Translations under genes and position numbers: made by a program
Assembly (NCBI GenBank): GCA_021812945.1
Contig: JAKAMI010000009.1
Span: forward strand, 1-36,304
Source of the DNA: a bacterium
Lineage (GTDB): Bacteria; Patescibacteriota; UBA1384; XYA2-FULL-43-10; JAKAMI01
DNA: 36,304 bases
Direction: 5' to 3'
Part shown: piece after piece, positions 7,678-16,060 of the stretch
Layout of the letters: each line of letters opens with the position of its first letter
How positions within the stretch are numbered: position 1 is the first letter of the stretch
The notes under the pieces: generated by a model
Databases searched by the model: none
What the model was told of the DNA's origin: nothing
What the model saw: only the letters and a program-made list of their open reading frames with translations

Positions 7678-7823
7678 TAAAATGGCAGGAAGCTGGCCAG
7701 AAAGAGGGGGTAAGTAACAGGCAACAAGACTTACCGCCCGCAAAGTTTATGGGGCATTCTTAAGCTCGTTATGATCCCGCTACCAATATTTGCCCAAATT
7801 CCAGCCAACTTTCTGCCATTTTA
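7678..7823. mobile_element. MITE-like element with about 23-bp terminal inverted repeats
   Basis: TAAAATGGCAGGAAGCTGG (from 7678) recurs inverted as CCAACTTTCTGCCATTTTA (ending 7823) with few mismatches, enclosing about 100 bases. Both ends carry TA, the duplication expected for Tc1/mariner-type insertion. An inner stem GGTAAGT/ACTTACC lies near 7710-7736. It encodes no protein. It could be a non-autonomous element or a structured RNA. Confidence 0.4.
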
Positions 7824-7880
7824 TTTGATCTTAAGGTTGGTGAAGATTTTATTGAATATGCGCGTGATAATTTCGTTTAG

Positions 7881-7969
7881 AAAAGGAGGCGCAGTAGCCG
7901 CTAATAAGGCAACTCCTAACCTCCTTTTTACACTGGATTTACTTTAGCAGAAACAACACCTTTTGTCAA
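7881..7969 (-). promoter_or_regulatory. promoter-like site followed by a strong hairpin
   Basis: On the minus strand: TTGACA (7964-7969), 17 bases, then a weak -10 TAAAGT (7941-7946). About 15 bases on is a 9-bp stem, AAAAGGAGG (7928-7920) with CCTCCTTTT (7889-7881), around a 30-base loop. The stem holds a perfect ribosome-binding sequence paired with its complement. It could be a short transcript with its own terminator or an attenuator. On the plus strand it ends in five T and could also terminate. Confidence 0.35.
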
Positions 7970-8000
7970 GCAGTTTTGCTGTAACTACTCACTGTATTGT

Positions 8001-8090
8001 CACGAGTCCGCTTGGCGGCGAGAAATCTCCTGATCCACCATTGTATATCACGCAGGGGATTTCTCGCTCGATGACTCGTTCGAAATGACA
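8001..8090. repeat. dispersed palindrome, GAGAAATCTC family
   Basis: CGAGAAATC (8019-8027) pairs with GGGGATTTCTCG (8055-8066), followed by CTCGATGACTCGTTCGAAAT and GACA. Related copies lie at 19513, 25904 and 27748. It sits just past the pgi stop. Confidence 0.75.
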
Positions 8091-8101
8091 TAGAAGAAAA
8101 T

Positions 8102-8920
8102 TTAGACCCCGTCGTCGAATACCTTATCGGCAGAAAGATTCTCGATATGATTTTCCGGCTTGTCCAGATATTCCAACTTTGAGACTTCCTCCATTCCGGT
8201 TTGATACATCGGATGGCTAAAGATCAGGGCAAATTCGGCAAGTTCCTTTGGAGTCAAAGTTTTGACCTCTGGACAGCTTGCATATTCCGGATTTTTCTCC
8301 ACTTGATAGCCGTCTTCGGACTTGGTTATGAAAACACAACCGCCCTTGTGGCTTTTGATCTCGGAATAATCGGACTGGAACGAGGACGAAACCCAGTTGG
8401 CCATAACTAAGGGCTCTTGATCGATGTTGATGGTGATATGCCCGAAATCCGGCGGCATTATGGCTTTTTGACCAGCCTTTACTTCGACCAAATAAGCTTC
8501 CTCGATGTTCGAAAAATCGTAACCGCCGTCAGCTTTCCTTGGTTTTTGCAAAAGATAGAACGCCCGACCGGAGACAACTTCATAAACTTCCGGATAACTA
8601 ATAGTCTGGCCATCCTTCATCGGGTGGTAATGTCCCAGGGTCTTGGCAAATTCGTTGCCGATCATCCCGGGCAAAATTACGGTCATGTCATAACGAAGAT
8701 TATTTGAGCGAATTTCTTGCTCATCTTCTTCCTTATGGACGTCTCTATACATATAATAGAGTTCTCGATCGGCATCAGTGATCTCATCCTGAGCCACTTC
8801 CTTTAGATCGTACAGCTTACGCATACTCATCTCGCCGCCGCGAAGATTTGAGTCGATCTGCAAATGGCCGGTTTCATCTAATGATATCGGCAAACCTGAC
8901 TGTTGTTGCAGGTCTTTCAT
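8102..8920 (-). CDS. pgi: glucose-6-phosphate isomerase, archaeal cupin type
   Basis: Interconverts glucose-6-phosphate and fructose-6-phosphate (EC 5.3.1.9) in glycolysis and pentose metabolism. This is the metal-dependent cupin form (GPI family, as in Pyrococcus), unrelated to the usual bacterial PGI. Cupin ligands are visible: His97 and His99 in TLGHYHP, Glu111 in YPEVYEVVSGRAFYLLQ, and His161 in PPDFGHITINI. About five extra residues (MKDGQTIS region) separate the His pair from the Glu compared with the Pyrococcus enzyme. At 272 residues it is longer than the roughly 190-residue archaeal proteins, with extra N- and C-terminal parts. An AAGGAG ribosome site precedes the ATG. It follows dus by 19 bases, probably in one transcript. 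Confidence 0.9.
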   Translation of the reverse strand: MKDLQQQSGLPISLDETGHLQIDSNLRGGEMSMRKLYDLKEVAQDEITDADRELYYMYRDVHKEEDEQEIRSNNLRYDMTVILPGMIGNEFAKTLGHYHPMKDGQTISYPEVYEVVSGRAFYLLQKPRKADGGYDFSNIEEAYLVEVKAGQKAIMPPDFGHITINIDQEPLVMANWVSSSFQSDYSEIKSHKGGCVFITKSEDGYQVEKNPEYASCPEVKTLTPKELAEFALIFSHPMYQTGMEEVSKLEYLDKPENHIENLSADKVFDDGV

Positions 8921-8939
8921 TTTTTCTCCTTCTCCTTAA

Positions 8940-9923
8940 TTAATTCTGAACCATTCCCGCCTCGCTGGAGTCAGAGCCCACCCCCGAGGTGAAATGTAGG
9001 ATCCTCTCCACATCCTCTAGGCTCTCGATCATGATCGAGGCCTTCCTTAATTCTAACGCATTTTCGAAACCCTTGAAATACCAAACTAGGTGCTTCCGAA
9101 GCTCTATAATCCCCTGTTTGCCCTTCATCTTATAAGCAAGCCTAGCCTGCTTTCTAATTAATTTAACCAATTCTGAACTTTTCGGTTCCTTTCCGCTAAA
9201 AATCCAGGGTCGACCCAAAGCGGCGCGGCCTATAGCCACCCCATCGAGATTTTTAACCCTTTTTATGATGTCATCATACTTTTTAATATCGCCGTTGCCA
9301 ATGATGATGGTATCGGGTAGCATCTCTTTTAGTTTATAAATGTTTGTCCAGTCCGCCTCGCCGGCAAAGCCCTGCTTGGCGGTACGACCATGAACGATGA
9401 TGGCATCGGCTCCAGCCGCCGCCAACTCTGGGCCAAATTTCAGGATCTCGCTTTGATCCGAAAAGCCGGTGCGGGTTTTGACGCTTATAGAAAGTTTGGT
9501 ACTTTCTTTGAGAGATTTGATGATCAAAACAGCTTGGTCGATGTCGTTCAAAAGCGCCGCTCCGTGGCCGCTTTTTAGAACTTTCTTGACCGAACAACCT
9601 AGATTAAGGTCGATTCCGTCCGCTTTTAGCTCAGTCTCGATAAAACCGGCTGCGACTATAAATTTCTCCGGATCCTTGCCGAAAAGCTGGATCACCACCG
9701 GACGCTCGGATTCTTGAAATTGCATCAGAGAGTATGTCTTTGATTTAAGGAGTTTCTCCTTGGACTTTTTGAGCGCAAAATAGATGGCATCGGCGGAGAT
9801 TAGCTCCGTCATCACCGCATCAGCGCCAAAATCCTTGCAGATACTCCGAAAAACCGAGTCGGTATAGCCGGCCATCGGCGCCAGAAGTTTGATTGGTTTT
9901 TTGATCTGTTGCCAGAAATTCAT
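8940..9923 (-). CDS. dus: tRNA-dihydrouridine synthase (DusB-like)
   Basis: FMN enzyme that reduces specific uridines in tRNA D-loops to dihydrouridine. The TIM-barrel signatures are present: LLAPMAGYTDSVFR near the N-terminus, IDLNLGCSVKKVLKSGHGAAL with catalytic Cys110 (the family usually has GCP, here GCS), ISVKTRTGF for FMN phosphate, VHGRTAKQGFAGEADW, and IGNGDI...GVAIGRAALGRPWIF. The frame runs back to 10004, but that part is an intergenic palindrome (9933-9968) and not conserved-looking, so the ATG at 9923 is preferred (327 residues). The ribosome site is weak. It lies between rodA and pgi. Confidence 0.92.
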   Translation of the reverse strand: MNFWQQIKKPIKLLAPMAGYTDSVFRSICKDFGADAVMTELISADAIYFALKKSKEKLLKSKTYSLMQFQESERPVVIQLFGKDPEKFIVAAGFIETELKADGIDLNLGCSVKKVLKSGHGAALLNDIDQAVLIIKSLKESTKLSISVKTRTGFSDQSEILKFGPELAAAGADAIIVHGRTAKQGFAGEADWTNIYKLKEMLPDTIIIGNGDIKKYDDIIKRVKNLDGVAIGRAALGRPWIFSGKEPKSSELVKLIRKQARLAYKMKGKQGIIELRKHLVWYFKGFENALELRKASIMIESLEDVERILHFTSGVGSDSSEAGMVQN

Positions 9924-9932
9924 AGCATAAGC

Positions 9933-9968
9933 GATGACAGTCTTCTGGCTGTAGTGAAGACTGTCATC
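9933..9968. repeat. GATGACAGTCTTC hairpin
   Basis: GATGACAGTCTTC (9933-9945) pairs perfectly with GAAGACTGTCATC (9956-9968), with a 10-base loop, between rodA and dus. It is the cleanest copy of this dispersed family. Confidence 0.85.
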
Positions 9969-10022
9969 AAAAATTAACTCGAATACTAGATTTCCACGTC
10001 GCAAGGCCTTCTCACAATGAGA

Positions 10023-11138
10023 TCAAAAGATGATCTTCTTGTGGCGGATCGCTACGCTTTGAATAATTCCGAGAGTAGCGAATGAAACCACCAGCGAACT
10101 CCCGCCCGAGCTTAGGAAGGGCAAGGGTATGCCCGTCACCGGCATCAGACCGATATTCATGCCGATATTTTCAAAGACTTGAAAGAAAAACATCCCCAGG
10201 GCCCCGACAGCAATCAAAAGCCCGAAGTTGTCCTTAGCTATGATGCCTATTTTGATAATACGAACCAGCAGGTAAAAATATATAGCTATAAGTAAAAGCG
10301 AACCGACAAAACCAAATGCCTCGGCAAAACCGGAGAAGATGAAATCGGTCTGGGCTTTAGGTAAAAATTGCAGTTGGGATTGCGAGCCTTGGCCCAGCCC
10401 CCTACCGGCCAGACCGCCGGAACCGACCGCGATTATTGCCTGCTTGACATTGTAACCGCGCCCCAAAACATCCTTCTCCGGATTTAGAAAGACTTCAATC
10501 CGGTCTCTCTGGTAGCTTTTGAGCATTTTGCCGAAAAACGAGACATTTTTCACGGCCAGGGAGAAAACCACCAAGGCGCTCATTAAAAACGTTACCAGTA
10601 TAAAATATTGTCTCTTGGAAAATTTAAGCCAAAACAGAGTCAAAATCATCATAAAGATAATAACCAATGCCGTTCCCAAGTCCGGCTGTTTCAAAACCAG
10701 ATACAAGGGTATGCTGAAAAAGACAATTAAAAATATTATGTCTTTCCAATGAATTTCACCGATTTTATTAGAAAAGTAGCTGGCCCAAAAGAGGATCGAA
10801 GTTACTTTCAATATCTCTGAAGGCTGAATTTGGATCGGACCCAATGAAAGCCACCTGGTAGCGCCTCCCGCGGTATGACCGAAAAGATCAACTACTAAAA
10901 GCAATATTACCGAAGTAATATAAAGCGGCCAGATGATATTTCTGATGTGACGATAGTCGTAGATTGTTAGAAAAACCATCACCGCAATCCCGAGGAGCAA
11001 GGAAATGGCTTGCTTAACAACTAGATTGTCCGCATCTTTAGTGTAAACCAAACTATAGATAACAGCGATGCCGACCAAACTCAAAAGAATCGGTATGACA
11101 TACAGCCAGAGATCAAAGTTTGCAAAATACTTTCTCAT
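10023..11138 (-). CDS. rodA: SEDS peptidoglycan glycosyltransferase RodA
   Basis: Polytopic membrane protein (371 residues, about ten helices) of the SEDS family that polymerises lipid II into glycan strands for side-wall growth with a class B penicillin-binding protein. Family motifs include the ATRWLSLGPIQIQPSEILK block, KQPDLGTALV, GRGYNVKQAIIAVGSGGLAGRGLG, PKAQTDFIFSGFAE with the catalytic Asp near residue 265, and the C-terminal GIPLPFLSSGGSS. It reads as RodA rather than FtsW from the GLGQGSQSQLQFLPKAQTDFIF form. The ATG overlaps the ileS TGA (ATGA), indicating translational coupling. Its presence supports a peptidoglycan wall and rod-like growth. Confidence 0.93.
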   Translation of the reverse strand: MRKYFANFDLWLYVIPILLSLVGIAVIYSLVYTKDADNLVVKQAISLLLGIAVMVFLTIYDYRHIRNIIWPLYITSVILLLVVDLFGHTAGGATRWLSLGPIQIQPSEILKVTSILFWASYFSNKIGEIHWKDIIFLIVFFSIPLYLVLKQPDLGTALVIIFMMILTLFWLKFSKRQYFILVTFLMSALVVFSLAVKNVSFFGKMLKSYQRDRIEVFLNPEKDVLGRGYNVKQAIIAVGSGGLAGRGLGQGSQSQLQFLPKAQTDFIFSGFAEAFGFVGSLLLIAIYFYLLVRIIKIGIIAKDNFGLLIAVGALGMFFFQVFENIGMNIGLMPVTGIPLPFLSSGGSSLVVSFATLGIIQSVAIRHKKIIF

Positions 11139-14113
11139 CTAATTCGCTTGAGGCCCAGAAATAATTTTTGTCCCAACGACGAGATCTCACCCTCAAAATC
11201 GCTTTCGGCTTTTTCGTAATTTATTTCTTCGGCTAAAACCTCATTCTTTATATAATGACCGTGCTTGGTTAGAAGTTGTTTGAGCTCGGAACTTGGGTTA
11301 TTAAAATTCAGACTAATCCTGTCGTCGACCGAGAATCCGGCTTCTTTTCTTTTTTGCTGGATCTGCCTGACAATTTCACGCGCTTCCCCCTCCATCATCA
11401 AATCCTCAGTCAAGTCGGTATCCAGAACGATCTCATCTTTTTGTTTCGGATCGTTAATAATTTCTTTAATATTCAGCTCGTCGGCGATTATCGCCTCAAG
11501 TTCCTCGTCTAACCTGGCGCTATGGTAACGCAAAGACTGAAGCGGTTGGCGAATCCTGATTTTCGCCTGGTTACGAGCGAAAAGTGCCAGCTCGACAATT
11601 TTTCTGACTCGTATCATTTGCTCGGTCAAATCTTCGTCGATCAATCTCTTATCCGCCTTGGGATAATCTTCTAGATGAACCGAGACATTACCGCTCAGAT
11701 TCCTAAAAATCTCCTCGCTAACAAACGGGGTAACCGGAGCCATAACTTTGGTAAGCTCCGCAAGAACAAGGTGAAGAGTCTGATAAGCACATTCTTTGTC
11801 TAGATCATTTTCACTCTTCCAAAACCGCTTTCTGGAACGGCGGATATACCAATTTGAAAGATTATCGATAAATGCCGGGAATAATCTGGCGGCTTTGGCC
11901 AAATTTGCGGAATCGAATGCTCGGTTGGCCGAATCTATCAACTGGTTTAATTCCGAAATAATCCATTTGTCCAGTAGATTGTTGGACGATAATCCCTTGG
12001 TCGGTTTGAAGCCGTCGATGTTGGCGTAGAGGACAAAAAAGGAATAGGAGTTCCAGAGCATGCGCATCACCCCCCGACTCAACTCCCCGACCTCTTTCTC
12101 GGAAAAGTTGAGATTTTCCGCCGCCACCACCGGAGACGACATCAGATATAGCCTTAAAGTATCCGCACCGTATTTATCAAATACAGCCATTGGGTCCGGG
12201 TAATTTTGCAATCTTTTAGACATTTTTTTGCCGTCTTCCGCCAGAACTATACCGTTGACCACCGCATTTTTGAAAGCCGGCTTTTTCATAAGCGCGGTCG
12301 ACAAAACATGCAAATAGTAAAACCAGGCTCGGGTTTGGTCGGAGCCTTCGGCGATGAAATCGGCCGGAAATGACCGTTCGAACTCTTCTTTATGTTCAAA
12401 AGGATAATGTTTCTGAGCATAGGGCATAGATCCGGAATCGAACCAGGTATCCAGGACATCGGGAACCCTGGTCATCTCACCGCCGCAGTCCGGACACTTG
12501 AACGATATTTTGTCGACTATGTGTTTGTGAATGTCGCCGACTTTCCGGCCGGATAACTCTTCCAGCTCCCTAACCGAGCCGATAACTTTCAAGTGATTTT
12601 TGTCCTTACCGCAGATCCAGATCGGGATAACCGAAGCCCAAAAACGTTGTCTGGAGATAGACCAATCCCGCGCATTTTCCAGCCATTTGCCAAAGCGGCC
12701 GTTCTTGATGTGTTTTGGAAACCAATTTATCTCTTTGGCTAGTTCTAAAGCCTTTGGTTTGAGATCAATGACTTTGACGAACCAGGACGAAGTGGCGTAG
12801 TTTAGAAGCGGGGTTTCGCAGCGCCAACAGTGGGGGTAGCTGTGAGCGTACTGCTCTTTGCTAAATAACAGATTTTTTTGGGCTAAATATTTGATTATGA
12901 CCACATCGGTCGATTGGATATCTTCAATAGGTTTGACCGATAATCCGGAAAATTCACCGTAGCCCTCCTTGATAATGCCGTCCATCCCGATGTGCTGGAT
13001 AAAAGATAAATTTTCTTTTTTCGAAAGCTCAAGATCGTCTTCACCGAAAGCCGGGGCGATATGCACGATGCCGGTCCCTTCCTGATCGTCGACAAAATCG
13101 GCCGTAACGACCACAAACTCACGCAGACCGGACGCGGGCTTAGGCGGAAAATTAAAGAGTGGTTTGTATTTTTTGCCAGCCAGATCAGAACCGGAGAGCT
13201 CCTTGATGATTTTGTAGTCTTGGTCTTTGATAACTTCCTTGACCCGGTCTTTGGCAAGAATAAAGCTCTTGTTAATGTCATTCTGAGGCTTTGCCGAAGA
13301 ATCCTGTAGTTTATGGGATCCTTCACCGCCGGTCCGCGGTTCAGGATGACTCGCTAAGTGTACCTTGATGTATTTGATATCTTTATTCACTGCCAGAGCC
13401 ACATTCCCAAAAAGGGTCCAAGGAGTGGTGGTCCAAGCCAGAAGATATGTCCTCGGCTCATCAACCAGTTCGAATTTTACCACCGCCGATAAATCTTTGA
13501 CATCGCGATAACCCTCAGCCACCTCCGACTGTGATAATGTTGTTTCACAGCGCGGGCAGATGTGCATTGAACGATACCCTTCGTAAATCAAATTCTTGTT
13601 GTAAAGTTCTTTGAAAACCCACCAGACCGACTCCATAAAGTTTAAATCCATAGTCTTGTAGGCGTTTTTTATATCGGCCCAGCGCCCCAGACGGGTGATA
13701 ACTTTTTTCCATTCATCCACATATCCCAGAACTTTAGAACGGCAAAACTCGTTGAATTTCTCCACGCCAAACTTTAGAATCTCTTTTTTATGAGTAATCT
13801 TGAGTTCTTTTTCGGCAATATTTTCGATGGGCAGACCGTGACAATCCCAACCCCATTTCCGCTCAACATAAAAACCTTTCATAGTCTGATAGCGCGGGAT
13901 AACATCCTTGATGGTGCTGGCGACTATATGACCGTAATGCGGGGTTCCGGTGGCAAACGGCGGTCCATCGTAAAATGAATAACGTTTGGCATTTTTCCGC
14001 AGTTCTAAGGATTTCTCAAAAATGTTGTTCGTTTCCCAATACTCAAGAACCGCCCTTTCCATTTCAGGGAAGGTGATCTTATCTTTCAGTGGCTTAAAAT
14101 TTGGTTCTCTCAT
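11135..14113 (-). CDS. ileS: isoleucyl-tRNA synthetase, eukaryote-like type
   Basis: Charges tRNA-Ile and edits mischarged Val-tRNA. The 992 residues (ATG at 14113; a TTG at 14137 would add eight) show the HIGH motif as PHYGHI (58-63), WDCHGLPIE in the editing entry, CPRCE and CPDCGGEM zinc pairs, and KMSKR in GKKMSKRLQNYPDP (about residue 630). The KMSKR form and the YSFYDGPPFATGTPHYGHI block place it in the eukaryote-like class often insensitive to mupirocin (family knowledge). An extra stretch of about 25-30 residues, starting HPEPRTGGEGSHKLQDSSAK, interrupts the segment before FILAKDRVKEV. Its DNA (13277-13350) is a copy of the dispersed palindromic repeat. Otherwise all landmarks are intact. 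Confidence 0.95.
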   Translation of the reverse strand: MREPNFKPLKDKITFPEMERAVLEYWETNNIFEKSLELRKNAKRYSFYDGPPFATGTPHYGHIVASTIKDVIPRYQTMKGFYVERKWGWDCHGLPIENIAEKELKITHKKEILKFGVEKFNEFCRSKVLGYVDEWKKVITRLGRWADIKNAYKTMDLNFMESVWWVFKELYNKNLIYEGYRSMHICPRCETTLSQSEVAEGYRDVKDLSAVVKFELVDEPRTYLLAWTTTPWTLFGNVALAVNKDIKYIKVHLASHPEPRTGGEGSHKLQDSSAKPQNDINKSFILAKDRVKEVIKDQDYKIIKELSGSDLAGKKYKPLFNFPPKPASGLREFVVVTADFVDDQEGTGIVHIAPAFGEDDLELSKKENLSFIQHIGMDGIIKEGYGEFSGLSVKPIEDIQSTDVVIIKYLAQKNLLFSKEQYAHSYPHCWRCETPLLNYATSSWFVKVIDLKPKALELAKEINWFPKHIKNGRFGKWLENARDWSISRQRFWASVIPIWICGKDKNHLKVIGSVRELEELSGRKVGDIHKHIVDKISFKCPDCGGEMTRVPDVLDTWFDSGSMPYAQKHYPFEHKEEFERSFPADFIAEGSDQTRAWFYYLHVLSTALMKKPAFKNAVVNGIVLAEDGKKMSKRLQNYPDPMAVFDKYGADTLRLYLMSSPVVAAENLNFSEKEVGELSRGVMRMLWNSYSFFVLYANIDGFKPTKGLSSNNLLDKWIISELNQLIDSANRAFDSANLAKAARLFPAFIDNLSNWYIRRSRKRFWKSENDLDKECAYQTLHLVLAELTKVMAPVTPFVSEEIFRNLSGNVSVHLEDYPKADKRLIDEDLTEQMIRVRKIVELALFARNQAKIRIRQPLQSLRYHSARLDEELEAIIADELNIKEIINDPKQKDEIVLDTDLTEDLMMEGEAREIVRQIQQKRKEAGFSVDDRISLNFNNPSSELKQLLTKHGHYIKNEVLAEEINYEKAESDFEGEISSLGQKLFLGLKRIR
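13277..13350. repeat. palindromic repeat inserted in frame in ileS
   Basis: Starts GTCATTCTGAG and ends TTCAGGATGAC, with GAAGAATCCTG and GGATCCTTC inside, the same blocks in the same order as the intergenic copies at 16871-16954 and 34537-34620 (allowing for orientation). It is translated as about residues 255-279 of IleRS with no frameshift or stop. Confidence 0.85.
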
Positions 14114-14133
14114 ACAATAATATATTAGCCCAA

Positions 14134-14361
14134 TCAAGCCTGTATTTCAATCTCGAGCAATTTTGTCTTCGAGCGTCGACCCGATTTAATTCGAATCAGA
14201 GATTTGGCAATACAAAAATTCCCGGCAATCAATTTAATTAGTTCTTTGTTGGCAAGATCATCGTGTGGCGGTGAGATCAAATCCGCCCGATATTTATTGG
14301 TACCGGTCTTGACAAGAGATAAATGAGCAGACTTGGTTTTAACTTGAACCTCAATTAACAT
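14134..14361 (-). CDS. DUF167 (YggU-like) protein
   Basis: Small cytoplasmic protein of the DUF167/YggU family, whose function is not established. The 75 residues show the family pattern: an initial VQVKTKSAH strand, NKYRADLISPPHDDLANKEL (the family usually has DGKAN before KEL), a helix, then KSLIRIKSGRRSKTKLLEIEI. The ATG at 14361 is preferred, because the longer frame to 14403 would overlap rnhA by 53 bases while this start overlaps it by 11. It ends just before ileS and is probably co-translated with rnhA. Confidence 0.85.
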   Translation of the reverse strand: MLIEVQVKTKSAHLSLVKTGTNKYRADLISPPHDDLANKELIKLIAGNFCIAKSLIRIKSGRRSKTKLLEIEIQA

Positions 14362-14788
14362 TTTTACCGCTGTCGAGCGCTTTATTGACCAATTTGTCGG
14401 CAATCTTGTTTTCCTCGCGCGAGACGTAACAAAAATATATCTTTGCTTTAATCTCAGATATCAAGCCCAAGACTGTTTGATACAGACTCTTTAGTCCGTC
14501 GTTTTTGACTTTGTAACGCCCGCAGATTTGTTCGACTACCAGCTGACTATCCAAGCGGCAATAGACCTCCGCCTTGGTTCGATTGTCCCTGAGCCACTGG
14601 CTTTTTTTAACCGTTTTCAGAGCTTCAATGATCGCCGTATATTCGGCAACATTATTAGTGGCGGTACCGATTGGTTTGCCAAATTTGTGGATAAGGTTGT
14701 CCCTCTCGTCATAAAAAACAACCCCGATAGCCGCCGGGCCGGGATTTCCACGCGCTCCCCCATCCGTATTTAGATACATTTTACTCAT
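14351..14788 (-). CDS. rnhA: ribonuclease HI family protein
   Basis: Endonuclease that cuts the RNA strand of RNA-DNA hybrids. All four acidic active-site residues can be seen in 145 residues: Asp9 (NTDGGARGNPG), Glu49 (NNVAEYTA), Asp80 (RLDSQLVVEQI) and Asp131 (ENKIADKLVNKAL). The NNVAEYTAIIEAL block and the missing basic handle make it resemble the short RnhA/Bacillus YpdQ-like type rather than E. coli RNase HI. It starts directly after trpS (stop and ATG adjoin), and its last bases overlap the DUF167 gene. Confidence 0.9.
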   Translation of the reverse strand: MSKMYLNTDGGARGNPGPAAIGVVFYDERDNLIHKFGKPIGTATNNVAEYTAIIEALKTVKKSQWLRDNRTKAEVYCRLDSQLVVEQICGRYKVKNDGLKSLYQTVLGLISEIKAKIYFCYVSREENKIADKLVNKALDSGKNVN

Positions 14789-15772
14789 CTAAATTCCCAA
14801 CCCCAACACCTCTCTGACTCTGGAAAGAGTCTCTCTTGCCACCGGTTCGGCCTGTTTAGCTCCGTTCGCCAAAATCTCAGCCAGCTTTTCCTGGTCCGAC
14901 ATCAATCTGAGATATTTTTCTTGGATCGGGTTTAGGAAATCAATGATTGATTTTGCCAAATCGGTCTTGAACTCGCCGTAATTCTTATCCTTGTATTTTA
15001 GTTCAATATCCTTGAGACTTAAGCCGGAAACTTCGCTGTAAATGTTCATCAGGTTGGTGATAGCAGGTTTAGAAGGATCGGACTTGATTTCCGAACCGGA
15101 ATCGGTAACCGCGCGCTTGATTTTGTTTTCGATAGCAGACGGGTCGTCAAGTAGTGAGATATAATTATTGGCGCTCTGAGACGACTTACTCATCTTCTTG
15201 GCCGGATCGTCCAAACCCATGATGCGAGCGGACTTTTCGGGAATCAGAGGCTTTGGAACAGTAAAAAACCGGCCATATTTTTTGTTAAAACGCTCGGCAA
15301 TGTCTCGGGTCAATTCGACGTGTTGTTTTTGATCTTCCCCCACCGGCACATCGGTAGTCTGATACAAGAGAATATCGGCCGCCATGAGTATGGGATAATC
15401 AAATAGTCCGACAGAAACGCTCTCCTGATTTACGCCCGATTTGTCTTTAAACTGAGTCATCCTTTTGAGTTCGCCCAAGTTGCTGTGACAGTTGAGAATC
15501 CAGGCCAATTCGGAGTGCTCCGGTCTGCTTGACTGAACAAAGACGGCTGATTTCTCGGGATTAACCCCGAGGGCCAAATAAAGAGCCGCCAAAGATAAAA
15601 TATTCTCCTTGAGGATTCTCGGTTCTTGCGGCACGGTGATGGCATGAAGATCGACAATGCAAAATATACATTCGTTGGATTCCTGAAGCGAGACCCATTG
15701 TTTTATGGCTCCGAGATAGTTACCCAGATGAAGCAATCCGCTCGGCTGGACCCCGGAAAATATTTTTTTCAA
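14789..15772 (-). CDS. trpS: tryptophanyl-tRNA synthetase
   Basis: Class I synthetase that charges tRNA-Trp (the tRNA gene lies at 32934). 327 residues, normal length. The HIGH-type motif LHLGNYLG lies in SGVQPSGLLHLGNYLGA at the N-terminus, and KMSKS sits in GLDDPAKKMSKSSQSANNY at about 194-198. FKDKSG and DILLYQTTDVPVGEDQKQH are typical of the family. The start is TTG at 15772, supported by GGAGG a few bases upstream and by homology beginning at KKIFSGVQPSG. It leads the trpS-rnhA-DUF167-ileS-rodA series. Confidence 0.96.
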   Translation of the reverse strand: MKKIFSGVQPSGLLHLGNYLGAIKQWVSLQESNECIFCIVDLHAITVPQEPRILKENILSLAALYLALGVNPEKSAVFVQSSRPEHSELAWILNCHSNLGELKRMTQFKDKSGVNQESVSVGLFDYPILMAADILLYQTTDVPVGEDQKQHVELTRDIAERFNKKYGRFFTVPKPLIPEKSARIMGLDDPAKKMSKSSQSANNYISLLDDPSAIENKIKRAVTDSGSEIKSDPSKPAITNLMNIYSEVSGLSLKDIELKYKDKNYGEFKTDLAKSIIDFLNPIQEKYLRLMSDQEKLAEILANGAKQAEPVARETLSRVREVLGLGI

Positions 15773-15876
15773 CTTGACCTCCGCAACACGATTGAGTAGA
15801 TTTTTACAGACCCTATCTACAGATATAACACAAACGACTAACTTTCACAAAACCCCAACAAATACTTTTCAAGTAT

Positions 15877-15914
15877 AATGACAGTCTTTAGGGGCATTTG
15901 CAAAGACTGTCATT
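15877..15914. repeat. AATGACAGTCTTT hairpin
   Basis: Perfect 13-base arms (15877-15889 and 15902-15914) around a 12-base loop, in the gap between the last prepilin gene and trpS. Confidence 0.85.
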
Positions 15915-15928
15915 TGATCAATCCTGCA

Positions 15929-16050
15929 GTCATCCTGAACCGACGCAGTCGTCCCGAGTCTAACCGAGGGATCTGCGATCTGTTTCAGGATCCTATAGTT
16001 TATGCCGCAGATCATGGAATACTTCGATTCGCCAACTCTTTCAGGATGAC
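15929..16050. repeat. long GTCATCCTGA...TCAGGATGAC repeat
   Basis: Opens with GTCATCCTGA and closes with TCAGGATGAC. Inside are GGATCTGCGATCTG and a matching CAGATCATGG, so it seems to be two nested copies of the dispersed palindrome. It ends about ten bases before the stop of the prepilin gene at 16061. Confidence 0.7.
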
Positions 16051-16060
16051 ATGTGATCGA

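Noticed and set aside
9924-10004. N-terminal extension of the Dus protein
   Set aside because: The added residues are encoded by the dispersed GATGACAGTCTTC hairpin, and family similarity begins at the ATG at 9923.
12895-13326. 143-residue frame inside ileS
   Set aside because: Another reading frame of a firmly identified gene; no ribosome site and no recognisable domain.
378-14113. Recoded UGA (as in Gracilibacteria)
   Set aside because: TGA terminates ileS, rnhA and other genes, RF2 is present, and tRNA-Trp has a CCA anticodon.
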